DNA from: Prochlorococcus sp. AG-436-C05
Lineage (GTDB): Bacteria; Cyanobacteriota; Cyanobacteriia; PCC-6307; Cyanobiaceae
Length of the DNA: 64,000 nucleotides
Assembly: GCA_003209795.1 (NCBI GenBank)
Contig: QCPB01000001.1
Location: 62,001-126,000, forward strand
Direction of reading: 5' to 3'
Each line of letters starts with the position of its first letter. Positions within the stretch are counted from its first letter, which is position 1. Shown here piece by piece: positions 28,269-39,318 of the stretch. A program made the position numbers and the translations under genes. The notes beneath the pieces were generated by a model that did no database searches, had not been told where the DNA came from, and was given only the letters and a program-made list of their open reading frames with translations.

Positions 28269-29324
28269 ATGAATGTTGCAATAGTTGGTGCTTCAGGTTA
28301 TGGAGGAATTCAAGCAGTTAATCTCTTGAAGAATAATAAGAACTATAAAATCTCTTATCTTGGAGGGAATAAGTCTTCTGGATCAAAATGGAATGATATT
28401 TTTCCTTTTATTTATCTGGATTCAGATCTTTTTATAGATAAAATTTCAGTAGATAATATTTCTAATAATGCAGATATTGCATTACTTTGTCTACCTAATG
28501 GTATATCTTCAACCCTAACAAGAGGATTACTAGAAAAAGGCCTTAAAGTTATTGATTTATCCGCTGACTACAGATATAAGTCTCTTGAAGAATGGAAAAA
28601 TGTTTATACAAAAGAGGCTTCTATTTATAAAAGAAATGATAATGATTTATGTAAAGAAGCAATTTATGGTCTTCCTGAAATTAATAAAGATGCAATTTCA
28701 AAAGGACGATTAATAGCATGTCCAGGGTGTTATCCAACATCAGCTCTTATTCCACTCGTCCCATTCTTGTCTCAAGGAATTATTGAAAATGAAGGAATAG
28801 TAATAGATGCTAAAAGTGGTACCTCAGGTGGAGGAAGAGAACCAAATCAGAAATTCCTTTTGTCTGAATGTGGTGAGGGTCTTTCAGCATATGGCTTAAT
28901 TAACCATAGACATAGATCTGAAATAGAACAAATCGCATCATTTATATCTGGGAATGAAATACAACTCCTCTTTACTCCTCATTTGGTTCCAATGGTAAGA
29001 GGTATGCATTCAACAATTTATGCAAGATTAAAAGATCCTGGATTGACATCCGATGACTGTAGAATTCTTATGGAAAATTTTTATAGGAATTTTAGTAATA
29101 TTAATGTTCTACCTGTTGATACATTTCCATCAACTAAATGGGTTAAAAATACTAACCAAAATTATCTTTCAGTAAAAGTCGACAATAGAAATGGAAGAAT
29201 AATCATTTTATCTGTAATTGATAATTTATTAAAAGGTCAAACTGGTCAGGCAATTCAGAATTTAAATATTATGAGCGGCTTCTCAATGGATGAAGGACTT
29301 GAATTAACTAATAATTATCCTTAA
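28269..29324 (+). CDS. argC: N-acetyl-gamma-glutamyl-phosphate reductase
   Basis: NADPH-dependent third step of arginine biosynthesis. 351 aa, normal length. The Rossmann motif is VGASGYGGIQAVNLL near the N-terminus, the active-site cysteine is C154 in CPGCYPTSAL, and the family's SGTSGGGREPNQKFLLSE and HRHRSEIEQ with catalytic histidine are present. The 3' end overlaps the convergent purN by 17 bp. Confidence 0.96.
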   Translation: MNVAIVGASGYGGIQAVNLLKNNKNYKISYLGGNKSSGSKWNDIFPFIYLDSDLFIDKISVDNISNNADIALLCLPNGISSTLTRGLLEKGLKVIDLSADYRYKSLEEWKNVYTKEASIYKRNDNDLCKEAIYGLPEINKDAISKGRLIACPGCYPTSALIPLVPFLSQGIIENEGIVIDAKSGTSGGGREPNQKFLLSECGEGLSAYGLINHRHRSEIEQIASFISGNEIQLLFTPHLVPMVRGMHSTIYARLKDPGLTSDDCRILMENFYRNFSNINVLPVDTFPSTKWVKNTNQNYLSVKVDNRNGRIIILSVIDNLLKGQTGQAIQNLNIMSGFSMDEGLELTNNYP

Positions 29325-29964
29325 ACTTTTCTCTTATCAAATAACCTGCATGTGAAATTGAAAGAGGCAAAATTTTATGTTCCAGAATTTGTATTCTCTT
29401 TGTAAGTGATTCTAAATTATCATTTTTTAAAACAGTTAATGCAGCTTGCATAATTAAAGAACCACTATCAACTTCATTCTCGACAAAATGGACTGAGCAT
29501 CCTGTGATTTTTGAACCATTTGATAATGCTTCTTTAATTGCAGAACTTCCTTTATAAGAAGGAAGCAATGAAGGGTGGATATTTATAATTTTGTCCTTAT
29601 ATTTACTAATAAAAAAAGACGAAGCAATTTTCATCCAACCTGCCATAATGACAAGTTCCACATCCAAACTCTTTAATATCTTAATAATTTCTGATTCAAA
29701 TAATTCATTATTTAGAAAGTCTTTTCCTTTAATTATTTTGCAAGGTATATTTGCCTTTAATGCTCTTTTTATACATCCAGCTTCCTCCTTGTTTGTAATA
29801 AGAACTTTAATTTCAATATCAAGATTCTTATTTGTCGAGAGATTAATTAATTCCTGGAAATTAGTTCCTTCTCCAGAGGCAAGAACGCCTATTCTTAATT
29901 TAGGAGAAAATTTTCTAAAATTAGTTATCTCAGGTGAAATTATGTAATTGAATGATTTATCCAA
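29308..29964 (-). CDS. purN: Phosphoribosylglycinamide formyltransferase
   Basis: Transfers a formyl group from 10-formyl-THF to GAR in purine synthesis. 218 aa. Motifs: the N-terminal substrate loop RIGVLASGEGTNFQELI, the catalytic Asn/His in INIHPSLLPSYKGSSAI, and the catalytic Asp in CSVHFVENEVDSGSLIMQ. A divergent N-terminal leader of about 22 residues precedes the fold. Overlaps argC at the 3' end. Confidence 0.94.
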   Translation of the reverse strand: MDKSFNYIISPEITNFRKFSPKLRIGVLASGEGTNFQELINLSTNKNLDIEIKVLITNKEEAGCIKRALKANIPCKIIKGKDFLNNELFESEIIKILKSLDVELVIMAGWMKIASSFFISKYKDKIINIHPSLLPSYKGSSAIKEALSNGSKITGCSVHFVENEVDSGSLIMQAALTVLKNDNLESLTKRIQILEHKILPLSISHAGYLIREKFKDNY

Positions 29965-30139
29965 ATTTTTTTATATTTATTAAATAATAAGTCAGAACAA
30001 AACAAATAAAACCCCAAAATTATATTATTTAAATTCACAAACATTAGTATTTAAAAATATATAGTTAAATTAATTTAAATGATTATATTTTTAGTACTAT
30101 AATTAAAAAATTATTATTGCAAATGAAAAAAGATTTATA

Positions 30140-31723
30140 ATGAATAGTGATTTTAATTCTTGGGATAAATTCTGTAATTATCTATGGTTCGATAAAAAAT
30201 TAAAGATTTGGTTAGACATAAGCAAAATAAAATTTAATAATGATAAAATTATATCTTTAGAAAAGAAATTTAAAAATGTTTTTTCTTCAATAAAAGAATT
30301 GGAAGCTGGTGCAATTTCAAATATTGATGAAGGTAGACAAGTTGGGCATTATTGGCTAAGAAATCCTTCTATAGCCCCTACAGTTAAAATAGGTGAAGAG
30401 ATAAGTAATGAAATCAATGATATCTCTGAATTTGGAAAAAATATCATAAGTGGCAAGATAAAAAATATAAGTAATCAAAAATATACAAATGTTTTATGGA
30501 TAGGTATAGGAGGAAGTGGGTTAGGTCCATTACTTATTACAGAATCCTTACGAAAGTTCTCTGAAGGACTAAATTTTTCTTATATCGATAATATTGACCC
30601 TTTTTTAATAAACGAAAAGTTAATTGAATTATCAGATAAATTACCAACTACATTATTTGTAGTAGTAAGCAAATCTGGAGGTACTCCTGAGCCTAAAATT
30701 GCTATGGATATTATAAAAACTCATCTAGAAGCTAATGGATATGAATGGAACTTAAATGCTATAGCTATAACGATGAAGGATAGTAAGTTATATAAAAAAG
30801 CGGTTAGTGAAAACTGGTTAAAAATTTTTAATTTACAAGATTGGGTAGGAGGTAGAACAAGTATAACTAGTGCTGTTGGATTACTTCCACTAGCACTTAT
30901 TAATGAAAATATATTTGAATTTATTCGTGGAGCATCAGTAATGGATGATGTAACTCGATCAAATGATTTTAAGAAAAATCCAGCAGCCCTTTTATCTTCA
31001 GCATGGTATTTATCTGGAGATGGTTTAGGAAAGAGAGATATGGTTGTATTGCCTTATAGAGATAGGTTACAGGTCTTTAGTAAATATCTCCAACAATTAG
31101 TAATGGAATCCCTAGGTAAAAAATTCAATAGGAATGGAGAAATTGTTAATCAAGGCATTTCAGTCTTTGGGAATAAAGGGTCAACAGATCAACATGCATA
31201 TGTTCAGCAACTTAGAGATGGAATTGATAACTTCTTTTGTATTTTTATTGAATTATTAGATTCTCCTTCGACTTATATTTTTAATGATAAAGAGAATCCT
31301 AAAGAATATCTTTCTGGTTTTTTGCAAGGAACAAGATCAGCACTTTCTACTGAAAATAGACAAAGTATCACTATCACATTAGAAGAATTAAATTGTTTTT
31401 CACTAGGTGCCTTAATCGCTTTATTTGAGAGGGCTGTATCTTACTACGCTGAATTAGTAAATATAAATGCATATGATCAACCTGGTGTTGAAGCCGGAAA
31501 AAAAGCAGCGGCTGATATAATCAATTATCAAAAACAATTAACTCAATTATTAAATAAAGGAGGAGAATTCACAATAAATAAATTAACCTCGTTAATAAAA
31601 AATTCATCAAGTGAATCAATATTTTTTATACTCCGAGAGATGTGTTTCGGTAATGATGATTATTTAGTTAAGGGCGATTGGTCAAATCCAAATTCATTAG
31701 TTATTCAAAAAACAAATTCTTAA
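30140..31723 (+). CDS. pgi: Glucose-6-phosphate isomerase
   Basis: Interconverts glucose 6-phosphate and fructose 6-phosphate, linking the Calvin cycle, glycogen and the oxidative pentose phosphate route. 527 aa. The sugar-phosphate loops are seen in [14 protein letters not shown] and [12 protein letters not shown], with the catalytic region [11 protein letters not shown]...[16 protein letters not shown]. Its stop overlaps the stop of convergent leuS by 4 bp. Confidence 0.95.
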   Translation: MNSDFNSWDKFCNYLWFDKKLKIWLDISKIKFNNDKIISLEKKFKNVFSSIKELEAGAISNIDEGRQVGHYWLRNPSIAPTVKIGEEISNEINDISEFGKNIISGKIKNISNQKYTNVLWIGIGGSGLGPLLITESLRKFSEGLNFSYIDNIDPFLINEKLIELSDKLPTTLFVVVSKSGGTPEPKIAMDIIKTHLEANGYEWNLNAIAITMKDSKLYKKAVSENWLKIFNLQDWVGGRTSITSAVGLLPLALINENIFEFIRGASVMDDVTRSNDFKKNPAALLSSAWYLSGDGLGKRDMVVLPYRDRLQVFSKYLQQLVMESLGKKFNRNGEIVNQGISVFGNKGSTDQHAYVQQLRDGIDNFFCIFIELLDSPSTYIFNDKENPKEYLSGFLQGTRSALSTENRQSITITLEELNCFSLGALIALFERAVSYYAELVNINAYDQPGVEAGKKAAADIINYQKQLTQLLNKGGEFTINKLTSLIKNSSSESIFFILREMCFGNDDYLVKGDWSNPNSLVIQKTNS

Positions 31724-34290
31724 ACAACAATATTCATAATTTTTCCTTTAACAATAATTATTTTTCTTATTTCCTTATCTTGAGTCCATTTTAATATGTT
31801 AGGTCTTTTAAGAGTTAATTCCTTAATTTGATCTTCATTCATTTCATTATTAATATTTATTTTGTCTCTAACTTTTCCATTTACTTGTATTACTAGTTCA
31901 TATGAATCTTCCTTTAGTGCTTCGGCATTAAATGAAGGCCAGTGTTCTAAATGAACAGAATTTTTAAATCCTATAAGATGCCATATTTCCTCTGCAATAT
32001 GAGGTGAAAATGGAGCCAACAAAATACAAAATGTTTTTAAAGCATCTTTTTTTAAATTATTGTTTACGTCATTAATCGAATTTGATAATGAATTATAAAA
32101 CTTCATTAGTTCTGAAATCGCTGTATTAAATTGGTTATTTATTATGTCATTTGAAATTTCTTTAATTGCTATATTCATTGACTTTATTAAAGCTTTTTCT
32201 TTATCTGGATAGGTTTTATTTTTACTATTTTTATCTTTTTCACAATTTATATACAGCTTCCAGATTCTGCTTAAAAATCTAAATTGCCCTTCAACATCTG
32301 TGTCTCCCCATTCCAAATCTTTTTCTGGTGGCGCTTTAAATAATATAAACATTCTTGCTGTATCTGCTCCATATTTTTTAATTACAGATTCAGGGTCTAT
32401 TCCATTATATTTTGATTTAGACATCTTCTCAAAAAGAACTTCAAGTTTAGAATAGTCAATTGGATCTGTAGGGTTTGATAGGTCCGTAATATCCGAAGGA
32501 GAAACATATTTACCCGTTTTATTGTTTTTATAGGCAGCGGCCTGAACCATTCCTTGAGTTAATAGCTTTTTGAAAGGTTCATCAATTTCAAATAGTTCAT
32601 TATCTCGCAACGCTTTAGTAAAAAATCTTGCATATAACAAATGCAATATTGCATGCTCTACTCCTCCAACATATTGATCTACAGGCAACCAATTATTAAT
32701 TTCCATCTTTACAAATGGCTTAGTTGAACATTTTGATGATGGATATCTTAAAAAATACCAAGAGGAACACATGAAAGTGTCCATAGTATCAGTTTCTTTT
32801 CTTGCAGCTATTCCACATTTTGGACATGTTGTATTTATCCAATTATTATTATCACCAAGAGCATTAATCTTATTAGCCGAGATTTCTATATCTTTAGGTA
32901 AGGCAACAGGTAATTCTGATTGTTTTAAAGGAACAGAACCACATTTTTTACAGTTAACTATCGGTATTGGACATCCCCAATATCTTTGTCTAGATATTAA
33001 CCAATCTCTTAGACGATATTGAATCTTATTTTCAGCCCATCCATTATTTACTCCGTCCTCTGAAATTTTTAATTTAGCAATAGTATTTTCTATACCATCG
33101 TATTGATTTGAATTAATAAGATATCCATTTTCTACATAAGCATTATTAATTTCAGTATATGGTTCACTTTTTTCTTTTATTATTACCTGCTTAATATCAA
33201 TATTGTTTTTCTTAGCAAATTCAAAATCCCTTATATCATGTGCAGGTACTCCCATAACAGCGCCTGTACCATATTCATCAAGAACATAACTTGCCACCCA
33301 AATAGGTATAGGTTCAGAATTTACTGGATTTATAGCTATTAAGCTTGTTTTTATACCGATTTTTTCAAATTCATTGTTTTTATTTTTTTTCAAATATTGT
33401 TTTAGTTTTTCTATTTCTTGTATTTTTGCTTGATCAGAAATATTTTTAATTAATGAATGATTAACCGAAATTGCCAAATAGGTAACTCCAAATAAAGTAT
33501 CTGGTCTTGTAGTGAAAACAGTTATTTTCACTTGTGGATTGGTATTAATTATGAAATTAATATTTATACCAATTGACTTTCCAATCCAATTATCTTGCAT
33601 TAATTTTACTCTTTCTGGCCAATTATCTAATTTGTCTAAATCCTTTAATAACTCTTCTGCATAGTTAGTAATCCTTAAAAACCATTGCTTTAATAATTTC
33701 TTTTCAACTATTGCTCCAGATCTCCATGATTTACCCTCTGAGTCAACTTGTTCATTCGCTAAGACTGTATTATCTATAGGATCCCAATTAACTTCTGATT
33801 CCTTTTGATATACAAGTCCTGCCTTGTATAACTCTAAAAATAGATATTGTGTCCATACATAATAATTTTCATCACAGGTTGCAAATTCCTTATCCCAATC
33901 GACTGATAGTCCCAAAAGCTTTAATTGTGACTTCATATGAGAAATGTTTTTTTTAGTCCAAACGCTAGGACTAATACCTCTTTCAATCGCTGCATTCTCG
34001 GCAGGTAAACCAAATGCATCCCAACCCATTGGATGTAAAACAGATTTACCCTTAAATCGTTGAAAACGAGCTATTAAGTCTGTAATTACATAATTCCTAA
34101 CATGCCCCATATGAAGATTACCTGATGGGTAGGGGAACATTGATAAAGCATAAAATTTATCGCTATGTTCTGTTAATTCATCGGTTTTATACAAATTGTT
34201 TTCAGTCCATATTGACTGCCATTTTTTTTCTATTTCATATGGATTATATAAATCGGTATCAGATGCATATTCTTTATCAGGAGAAATCAC
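31720..34290 (-). CDS. leuS: Leucyl-tRNA synthetase
   Basis: Class Ia aminoacyl-tRNA synthetase, 856 aa. The HIGH signature is [17 protein letters not shown] near residue 53, the CP1 editing domain follows ([14 protein letters not shown], with [19 protein letters not shown]), zinc-binding cysteine pairs appear around CPKCGIAA, and KMSKS is [15 protein letters not shown]. The C-terminal domain ends normally. Divergent from dapF. Confidence 0.97.
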   Translation of the reverse strand: MISPDKEYASDTDLYNPYEIEKKWQSIWTENNLYKTDELTEHSDKFYALSMFPYPSGNLHMGHVRNYVITDLIARFQRFKGKSVLHPMGWDAFGLPAENAAIERGISPSVWTKKNISHMKSQLKLLGLSVDWDKEFATCDENYYVWTQYLFLELYKAGLVYQKESEVNWDPIDNTVLANEQVDSEGKSWRSGAIVEKKLLKQWFLRITNYAEELLKDLDKLDNWPERVKLMQDNWIGKSIGININFIINTNPQVKITVFTTRPDTLFGVTYLAISVNHSLIKNISDQAKIQEIEKLKQYLKKNKNNEFEKIGIKTSLIAINPVNSEPIPIWVASYVLDEYGTGAVMGVPAHDIRDFEFAKKNNIDIKQVIIKEKSEPYTEINNAYVENGYLINSNQYDGIENTIAKLKISEDGVNNGWAENKIQYRLRDWLISRQRYWGCPIPIVNCKKCGSVPLKQSELPVALPKDIEISANKINALGDNNNWINTTCPKCGIAARKETDTMDTFMCSSWYFLRYPSSKCSTKPFVKMEINNWLPVDQYVGGVEHAILHLLYARFFTKALRDNELFEIDEPFKKLLTQGMVQAAAYKNNKTGKYVSPSDITDLSNPTDPIDYSKLEVLFEKMSKSKYNGIDPESVIKKYGADTARMFILFKAPPEKDLEWGDTDVEGQFRFLSRIWKLYINCEKDKNSKNKTYPDKEKALIKSMNIAIKEISNDIINNQFNTAISELMKFYNSLSNSINDVNNNLKKDALKTFCILLAPFSPHIAEEIWHLIGFKNSVHLEHWPSFNAEALKEDSYELVIQVNGKVRDKININNEMNEDQIKELTLKRPNILKWTQDKEIRKIIIVKGKIMNIVV

Positions 34291-34397
34291 TTAATTCTTA
34301 TTTATTAAATTATTATCTTAATATCCATTATATAAAATAGAAATAGATTGTTAATAGGAATAATTTATAATTAAAATTTAAAATATATTAACTTCAT

Positions 34398-35258
34398 ATG
34401 AAAAATATAACTTTTGAAAAATATCAAGGAAACGGAAATGACTTTATAGTTATTGATTCCAGAGGAAATGATTTATATAAAAATTACAAGCCAAATAAAT
34501 TTTTTGATATAAAAAAAATTTGTAACAGACAATTTGGTATTGGAGCAGATGGTGTAATTTTTGTAGAAGAACCTAATGAAGATAATTATGCAAGAATGAT
34601 AATCTTTAATTCTGATGGTTCTGAGGCACAAATGTGTGGTAATGGGATTAGGTGTTTAGTTGAGTATCTCCATGTAAATGATCCACAGAAGAATAAAAAT
34701 ATTGAATATAAAATTGAGACTAAGGCAGGTTTGAAAATTGCAAAATACATAAATGATGAAATTACAGTAAAAATGGGTTTTCCAATTTTAGATAGTCAAA
34801 ATATTCCAACAACAATAGAAAAAAAAATCAATTCGGTTCCTACACATGATTTTATTGAGAAAAATTTTATTAGTAAAGGTTATGCAGTAGGAATGGGCAA
34901 TCCTCATTTAATATTCTTCGTACAAGACTTAGAGCCAATCCCTCTTTCTAGCCTTGGGCCTTTATTAGAAAGAAATATATTATTTCCAGAAAAAACAAAT
35001 GTTCATTTTTGTCAAATTTTAAATAGAGATAATATTAAAGTAAAAGTATGGGAAAGAGGAGCAGGGCCAACCTTAGCCTGTGGAACAGGAGCTTGTGCTA
35101 TTCATGTTGCTGCCTACAAATTAGGACTCTGCAATTCAGAAACCATAGTAAGCTTACCTGGAGGCAATCTTAAGATTGATTGGTCGAAAGAAGATTGTGA
35201 AGTAATGATGACAGGTAATGCTAAAAAGGTTTTTTCAGGTTCAATTTTAGTAAATTAA
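34398..35258 (+). CDS. dapF: Diaminopimelate epimerase
   Basis: Produces meso-diaminopimelate for lysine and peptidoglycan. 286 aa. Both catalytic cysteines are visible in AQMCGNGIRC and TLACGTGACAIH; FEKYQGNGNDFIVID is the family's N-terminal signature. The stop overlaps the next gene's start by one base, and the DD-peptidase three genes downstream also belongs to cell-wall metabolism. Confidence 0.96.
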   Translation: MKNITFEKYQGNGNDFIVIDSRGNDLYKNYKPNKFFDIKKICNRQFGIGADGVIFVEEPNEDNYARMIIFNSDGSEAQMCGNGIRCLVEYLHVNDPQKNKNIEYKIETKAGLKIAKYINDEITVKMGFPILDSQNIPTTIEKKINSVPTHDFIEKNFISKGYAVGMGNPHLIFFVQDLEPIPLSSLGPLLERNILFPEKTNVHFCQILNRDNIKVKVWERGAGPTLACGTGACAIHVAAYKLGLCNSETIVSLPGGNLKIDWSKEDCEVMMTGNAKKVFSGSILVN

Positions 35259-36430
35259 TGAAAAATAAGTTTATCTATTTTGATAATGCATCTACAACTC
35301 AATTATCTGAGAATGTTTTAAATGTAATAAATTCAACTTATAGGAATTATTGGCATAATCCTTCATCTACATATCAGTTAGGGATAAAATGCTCTACCTA
35401 TCTTGAAAATATTAGATGTAATATCGCTGATATATTTAATGCTGATCCAGAAGATATTATTTTTACATCAGGTTCTTCAGAATCTACAACTATTGTATTT
35501 AGTAATATTTTTGAAAAATTCAAGAAAGGTAGAGTAGTAATATCAAATGTTGAGCATCAAGCAACAATAATATCCGCTAATAAATTAAGGAAGAATTACT
35601 GGGAATTATATGAATGGATTGTAAATAAGGATGGAATTGTAGACCTTAAATATATTGATAAAGCTTTAAGAAAAGAAACAAAACTTGTCTCTATTATTTG
35701 GGGGCAAAGCGAAATTGGTTCTTTACAACCAATTCAATATATAGGTTCCAAATGTAAAGATTCAAACATTTTATTTCATGTTGATGGAACACAAATATTA
35801 AGTAATGGAATATTTAACTGGAACGATCTTAATTGTGATTTTTTAAGTTTATCAGCACATAAATTTGGTGGTCCTAAAGGTATAGGTATATTATTAACAA
35901 ATAAAAAGTCTAGATTGATTCTAAAAAATAAAGATATATCTCTTTCTCAGGAATATTCAATAAGACAAGGGACGCAAGCTCTCCCATTAATAGCTGGAAT
36001 GTATCAATCAATCAAAAATATTACTGGAAAAATTAAATTTTCTAACTTTGAAACCCAATTTTTATCAAATAATATTTTGCTACTTAAAAATTATTTTTTT
36101 CAAAAGATAAAAGGTAATAAACACATAAAGATTACTGGGAGTATTAATAAAAGGCTACCAAATCATATTTCTTTTATTTTATTAAATAAAACATTAAAGC
36201 CTATAAAAGCTTATAAAGTTATAAATTTCATGTCAGATAATAATATTGCAATCAGTAGTGGAAGTGCATGTTCAAGTAACTCTGGTAAACCTAGTTCAAT
36301 TCTTAAAAATATAGGGTTTAAAGATGACGAACTTTATTCTAATATTCGTGTTAGTTTATGTTCAATCAACAATAAGTCTGAAATAGATAAATTTTTAAAA
36401 CTTATTAAAGATTGCATTGAAATTTTCTAA
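35258..36430 (+). CDS. Cysteine desulfurase family aminotransferase (NifS/IscS-like)
   Basis: A class V PLP enzyme of 390 aa that mobilises sulfur from cysteine for Fe-S clusters or thiolation. Motifs: YFDNASTTQLSE, H100 in NVEHQA, the PLP lysine K202 in LSAHKFGGPKGIG, and the persulfide-forming C338 in SSGSACSSNSGKPS. The match to IscS-type enzymes is clear, but which sulfur acceptor it serves is not. Overlaps dapF and the DUF1995 gene by one base each. Confidence 0.88.
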   Translation: MKNKFIYFDNASTTQLSENVLNVINSTYRNYWHNPSSTYQLGIKCSTYLENIRCNIADIFNADPEDIIFTSGSSESTTIVFSNIFEKFKKGRVVISNVEHQATIISANKLRKNYWELYEWIVNKDGIVDLKYIDKALRKETKLVSIIWGQSEIGSLQPIQYIGSKCKDSNILFHVDGTQILSNGIFNWNDLNCDFLSLSAHKFGGPKGIGILLTNKKSRLILKNKDISLSQEYSIRQGTQALPLIAGMYQSIKNITGKIKFSNFETQFLSNNILLLKNYFFQKIKGNKHIKITGSINKRLPNHISFILLNKTLKPIKAYKVINFMSDNNIAISSGSACSSNSGKPSSILKNIGFKDDELYSNIRVSLCSINNKSEIDKFLKLIKDCIEIF

Positions 36431-37056
36431 TGAAACCTAATTACAAACTACCTAAAGATTTAAATGAATCTCTTAAAAATATTGAAGAAGCTATTATTCC
36501 AAGCTTATTAGATTCAAATAGGCAATTTTCTATAGAATTGAATTTTGAAGGATTGAAGTTTAATAAAATAGGAATAACTATTTATAAAATTTTGGCTAGA
36601 AATAATAATGTTTTTATTACTTTTGCAGATCAAGGTGCTGCAGCTTTGTTACAAAGAGATTATCCAGATATAAAAGATAAAATTTTTACTTTTAAATCTT
36701 TTAATGAATCAAAAAATATACAAAATAATGATTCAGTAATGTTATCGATGCTAGCTCAGCCTTTTGATTTCGACTCTTTTGAGCCAATGTGTGAGAATTA
36801 TCAAGGGATACATTATTCTTTAAATCCAAAATTTGAAGATCTTAATATCGGGATAGGAAGTGTAATTAGAGAAAGGCGAAAAAACTTTGTAAAGAAATGG
36901 AAAAATATTTATTTTCTTCAACCTATAAATAAAGGTGCTCTTATGCATATTTATCCAAATAATTGGTTATTGTTTAAGGAAGAAAACAAAAAATATATTT
37001 TTAAAAAAGAATTTGAATCCAAACCTGATAATGAAACGGTTTTTGTAAACTTATAG
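36430..37056 (+). CDS. DUF1995 family protein
   Basis: 208 aa, resembling the DUF1995 proteins of cyanobacteria and plastids (plant members include the PSII assembly factor LPA3). Supporting stretches are LPKDLNESLKNIEEAIIPSL, FADQGAAALLQRDYPDI, and the final SNWLLF-like NNWLLFKEENKKYIF. No enzymatic motif is evident. It starts on the last base of the NifS-like gene and is followed 7 bp later by dacB, so all four genes from dapF onward are likely co-transcribed. Confidence 0.72.
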   Translation: MKPNYKLPKDLNESLKNIEEAIIPSLLDSNRQFSIELNFEGLKFNKIGITIYKILARNNNVFITFADQGAAALLQRDYPDIKDKIFTFKSFNESKNIQNNDSVMLSMLAQPFDFDSFEPMCENYQGIHYSLNPKFEDLNIGIGSVIRERRKNFVKKWKNIYFLQPINKGALMHIYPNNWLLFKEENKKYIFKKEFESKPDNETVFVNL

Positions 37057-37063
37057 ATTAAAG

Positions 37064-38284
37064 GTGAAAAGAGCTTATTATATATTCCTTCTAATTTTTC
37101 TAGTAATTGCAGCTTCTCCATTTCTAGTAAGATATTTGCTAATCAATAAAAAAATAGGACTTTTAAATAAAATTTATTTTAATTCACCAGCACTAATAAC
37201 GAATGAAAAGAAATGCGATAATTATGATGCCTTATTAGATAAAACACTTGATAGTAGTTTTAGTGTATCTATTCTTAAAAATGGATCTTTAATTAGTTCT
37301 CATAATGATGATGAACTAAAAGTACCTGCATCAAATCAAAAACTATTTTCCTCTGCATATGTTTTAAGTAAGTACAAAATAACTAATAATTTGAGAACTA
37401 ATTTAATAAAAGCCTGGAATAATGACTATTATCTTATTGGGGAAGGAGATCCTGATCTTAGTTATTCTGATATCTATAAACTACTTTCATATATTAAATT
37501 TAATAAAAATATTAATATTAATATTGTAGAAATTAATTCAAAATATTATTGGCCTAATGGATGGACAAAAACAGATAAAATTTATGAATATGGGGCACCA
37601 ATAACAACTTTAGCAATAGAAAGTAATAGTAATAATTTTGATAATATTTATCCTTTAAATAAACTAATTGAAAATTATTTGAAGGATAAATATCCTTCTT
37701 CAAAAATAAAAATAAATAATATAGACTTTAACAAATTATTTTATTTAAGAAGTACTAAAGAAATTTACAGTATTTATTCAAATCCTATACTTTCATTATT
37801 AACCTTAGCGAATTCGGAAAGCCATAATTTTACTGCAGAATCCCTTTTTAAAAATGCATCAAATACATGGAATAAGAATATCTATGATGAATTGAAAATA
37901 TGGTTAAGAAATAAAGGCCTTCCAACTAGTAATACAAATTTTGCAGATGCAAGTGGTTTATCTAGAGAAAATAAGGTTACAACAAAATTAATTGCATTAT
38001 TTTTAGATAAGATGAGATATTCAAATGATTTTAAGACATACCAATCCTCTCTATCAGTCTTAGGAGTAAGAGGAACATTAGCTAATAGATTAAAAGATTC
38101 AGATTTATCTGGTAAATTTTTCGGTAAAACAGGAACACTTTCAAATGTTTATGCATTATCTGGTTATTTATATAAAAATAAGGAACCAATAATAGTTAGT
38201 ATTATTCAAAATTCAGAAAATATAGATAAAAATAAAACTTTTTACCTCTTAAACGAAATTTATAAATTGGAAAAATGTAACTAG
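37064..38284 (+). CDS. dacB: D-alanyl-D-alanine carboxypeptidase/endopeptidase (PBP4 family)
   Basis: A peptidase S13 (penicillin-binding protein 4) of 406 aa that trims or cleaves peptidoglycan cross-links in the periplasm. It starts with GTG and has an N-terminal membrane anchor (YYIFLLIFLVIAASPFLVRYLL). Active-site motifs are SNQK (S90, K93), S-H-N in LANSESHNFTAES, and KTG in FFGKTGTL. Convergent with coaD, with 3 bp between coding ends. Confidence 0.9.
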   Translation: MKRAYYIFLLIFLVIAASPFLVRYLLINKKIGLLNKIYFNSPALITNEKKCDNYDALLDKTLDSSFSVSILKNGSLISSHNDDELKVPASNQKLFSSAYVLSKYKITNNLRTNLIKAWNNDYYLIGEGDPDLSYSDIYKLLSYIKFNKNININIVEINSKYYWPNGWTKTDKIYEYGAPITTLAIESNSNNFDNIYPLNKLIENYLKDKYPSSKIKINNIDFNKLFYLRSTKEIYSIYSNPILSLLTLANSESHNFTAESLFKNASNTWNKNIYDELKIWLRNKGLPTSNTNFADASGLSRENKVTTKLIALFLDKMRYSNDFKTYQSSLSVLGVRGTLANRLKDSDLSGKFFGKTGTLSNVYALSGYLYKNKEPIIVSIIQNSENIDKNKTFYLLNEIYKLEKCN

Positions 38285-38287
38285 AAT

Positions 38288-38761
38288 TTAGTTAAAATAT
38301 TTCTTTAAGTCATCTTCAACAGTTACAGGTACCATATGACTTATTTCGCCTCCAAATTTTGCAACTTCTTTTACAAGTGAACTGCTAAGAAAACTATAAT
38401 TTGTATTAGTAGATAGAAAGATAGTTTCAATTTCTTTATTAAGAGATTTATTAGTATGAGCTATTTGGAGCTCATATTCAAAGTCACTCATTGCTCTTAA
38501 TCCTCTTAAAATAATATTAGCTTTTACATCTTTTGCGCAGTCAACAGTAAGACCTGAATAAGAAATAACTTCTATATGAGGTAAATGTGACAAGGATGTT
38601 CTTATTTGTAATATTCTTTTATTTAAATCAAATGTTGGAATTTTATTAGTATTTTCTAAAACAGCTACAACTACATTTCCAAATAATTTTTCTGCCCTTT
38701 GTATCAAATCAACATGACCATTTGTTAATGGATCAAATGTACCTGGGTAAAGTATTTTCAT
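38288..38761 (-). CDS. coaD: Phosphopantetheine adenylyltransferase
   Basis: Transfers AMP from ATP to 4'-phosphopantetheine, the penultimate CoA step. 157 aa, usual size. The nucleotidyltransferase signature TNGH with H18 is in [19 protein letters not shown], and the family's [21 protein letters not shown] and [14 protein letters not shown]-like [17 protein letters not shown] are present. Confidence 0.96.
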   Translation of the reverse strand: MKILYPGTFDPLTNGHVDLIQRAEKLFGNVVVAVLENTNKIPTFDLNKRILQIRTSLSHLPHIEVISYSGLTVDCAKDVKANIILRGLRAMSDFEYELQIAHTNKSLNKEIETIFLSTNTNYSFLSSSLVKEVAKFGGEISHMVPVTVEDDLKKYFN

Positions 38762-38820
38762 GATTTTATTATGATCAAATAAAAAATTTAGTTAAAATAA
38801 ATATATTAGTTAAATTAATT

Positions 38821-39309
38821 ATGACATTAAATCTAGAAGCAAAAAAAATCTTATTAAGAAAAATACCTCACGGTCTATTTATTTGTGGAGTGAGAGATGA
38901 AGAAAAAGATGAAGTAAATGGATTCACAGCTAGTTGGGTAACGCAAGGATCATTTAATCCTCCTCTAGTCGTAATGGCAGTTAGGGCTGAGGGGTCTAGT
39001 CACGAAATAATAAATTCAAACAATAAGTTTTCACTTAATGTTCTAAAACATGATCAGAAAGATCTAGCAGCAGTTTTTTTTAAACCTCAAAAGGCATTGG
39101 GAGGTAGATTTGAATCTGTTGAATTTAATTTAGGTGAATTAGGTTTACCAATATTAGTTGATAGTGTTGGTGGAGTTGAATGTAAAGTTGTTGGGAATGT
39201 TAAATATGGAGATCATACAGTTTTTGTAGGGGAAGTTCATTCTGCTTATTTAAATAATGATGTAGATTCTCTTAATCTAAGTTCTACAGGATGGAATTAT
39301 GGAGGGTAG
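38821..39309 (+). CDS. Flavin reductase-like FMN-binding protein
   Basis: A 162-aa protein with the split-barrel flavin reductase fold: GLFICGVRDEEKDEVNGFTASWVTQGSFNPPLVVMAVR, then SLNVLKHDQKDLAAVFFK and VGNVKYGDHTVFVGEVHSA. The same domain forms the C-terminus of cyanobacterial diflavin flavoproteins, but here it stands alone without the metallo-beta-lactamase and flavodoxin parts. It probably binds FMN and reduces flavin with NAD(P)H; partner unknown. Followed 9 bp later by uvrC. Confidence 0.83.
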   Translation: MTLNLEAKKILLRKIPHGLFICGVRDEEKDEVNGFTASWVTQGSFNPPLVVMAVRAEGSSHEIINSNNKFSLNVLKHDQKDLAAVFFKPQKALGGRFESVEFNLGELGLPILVDSVGGVECKVVGNVKYGDHTVFVGEVHSAYLNNDVDSLNLSSTGWNYGG

Positions 39310-39318
39310 CAATAATAA

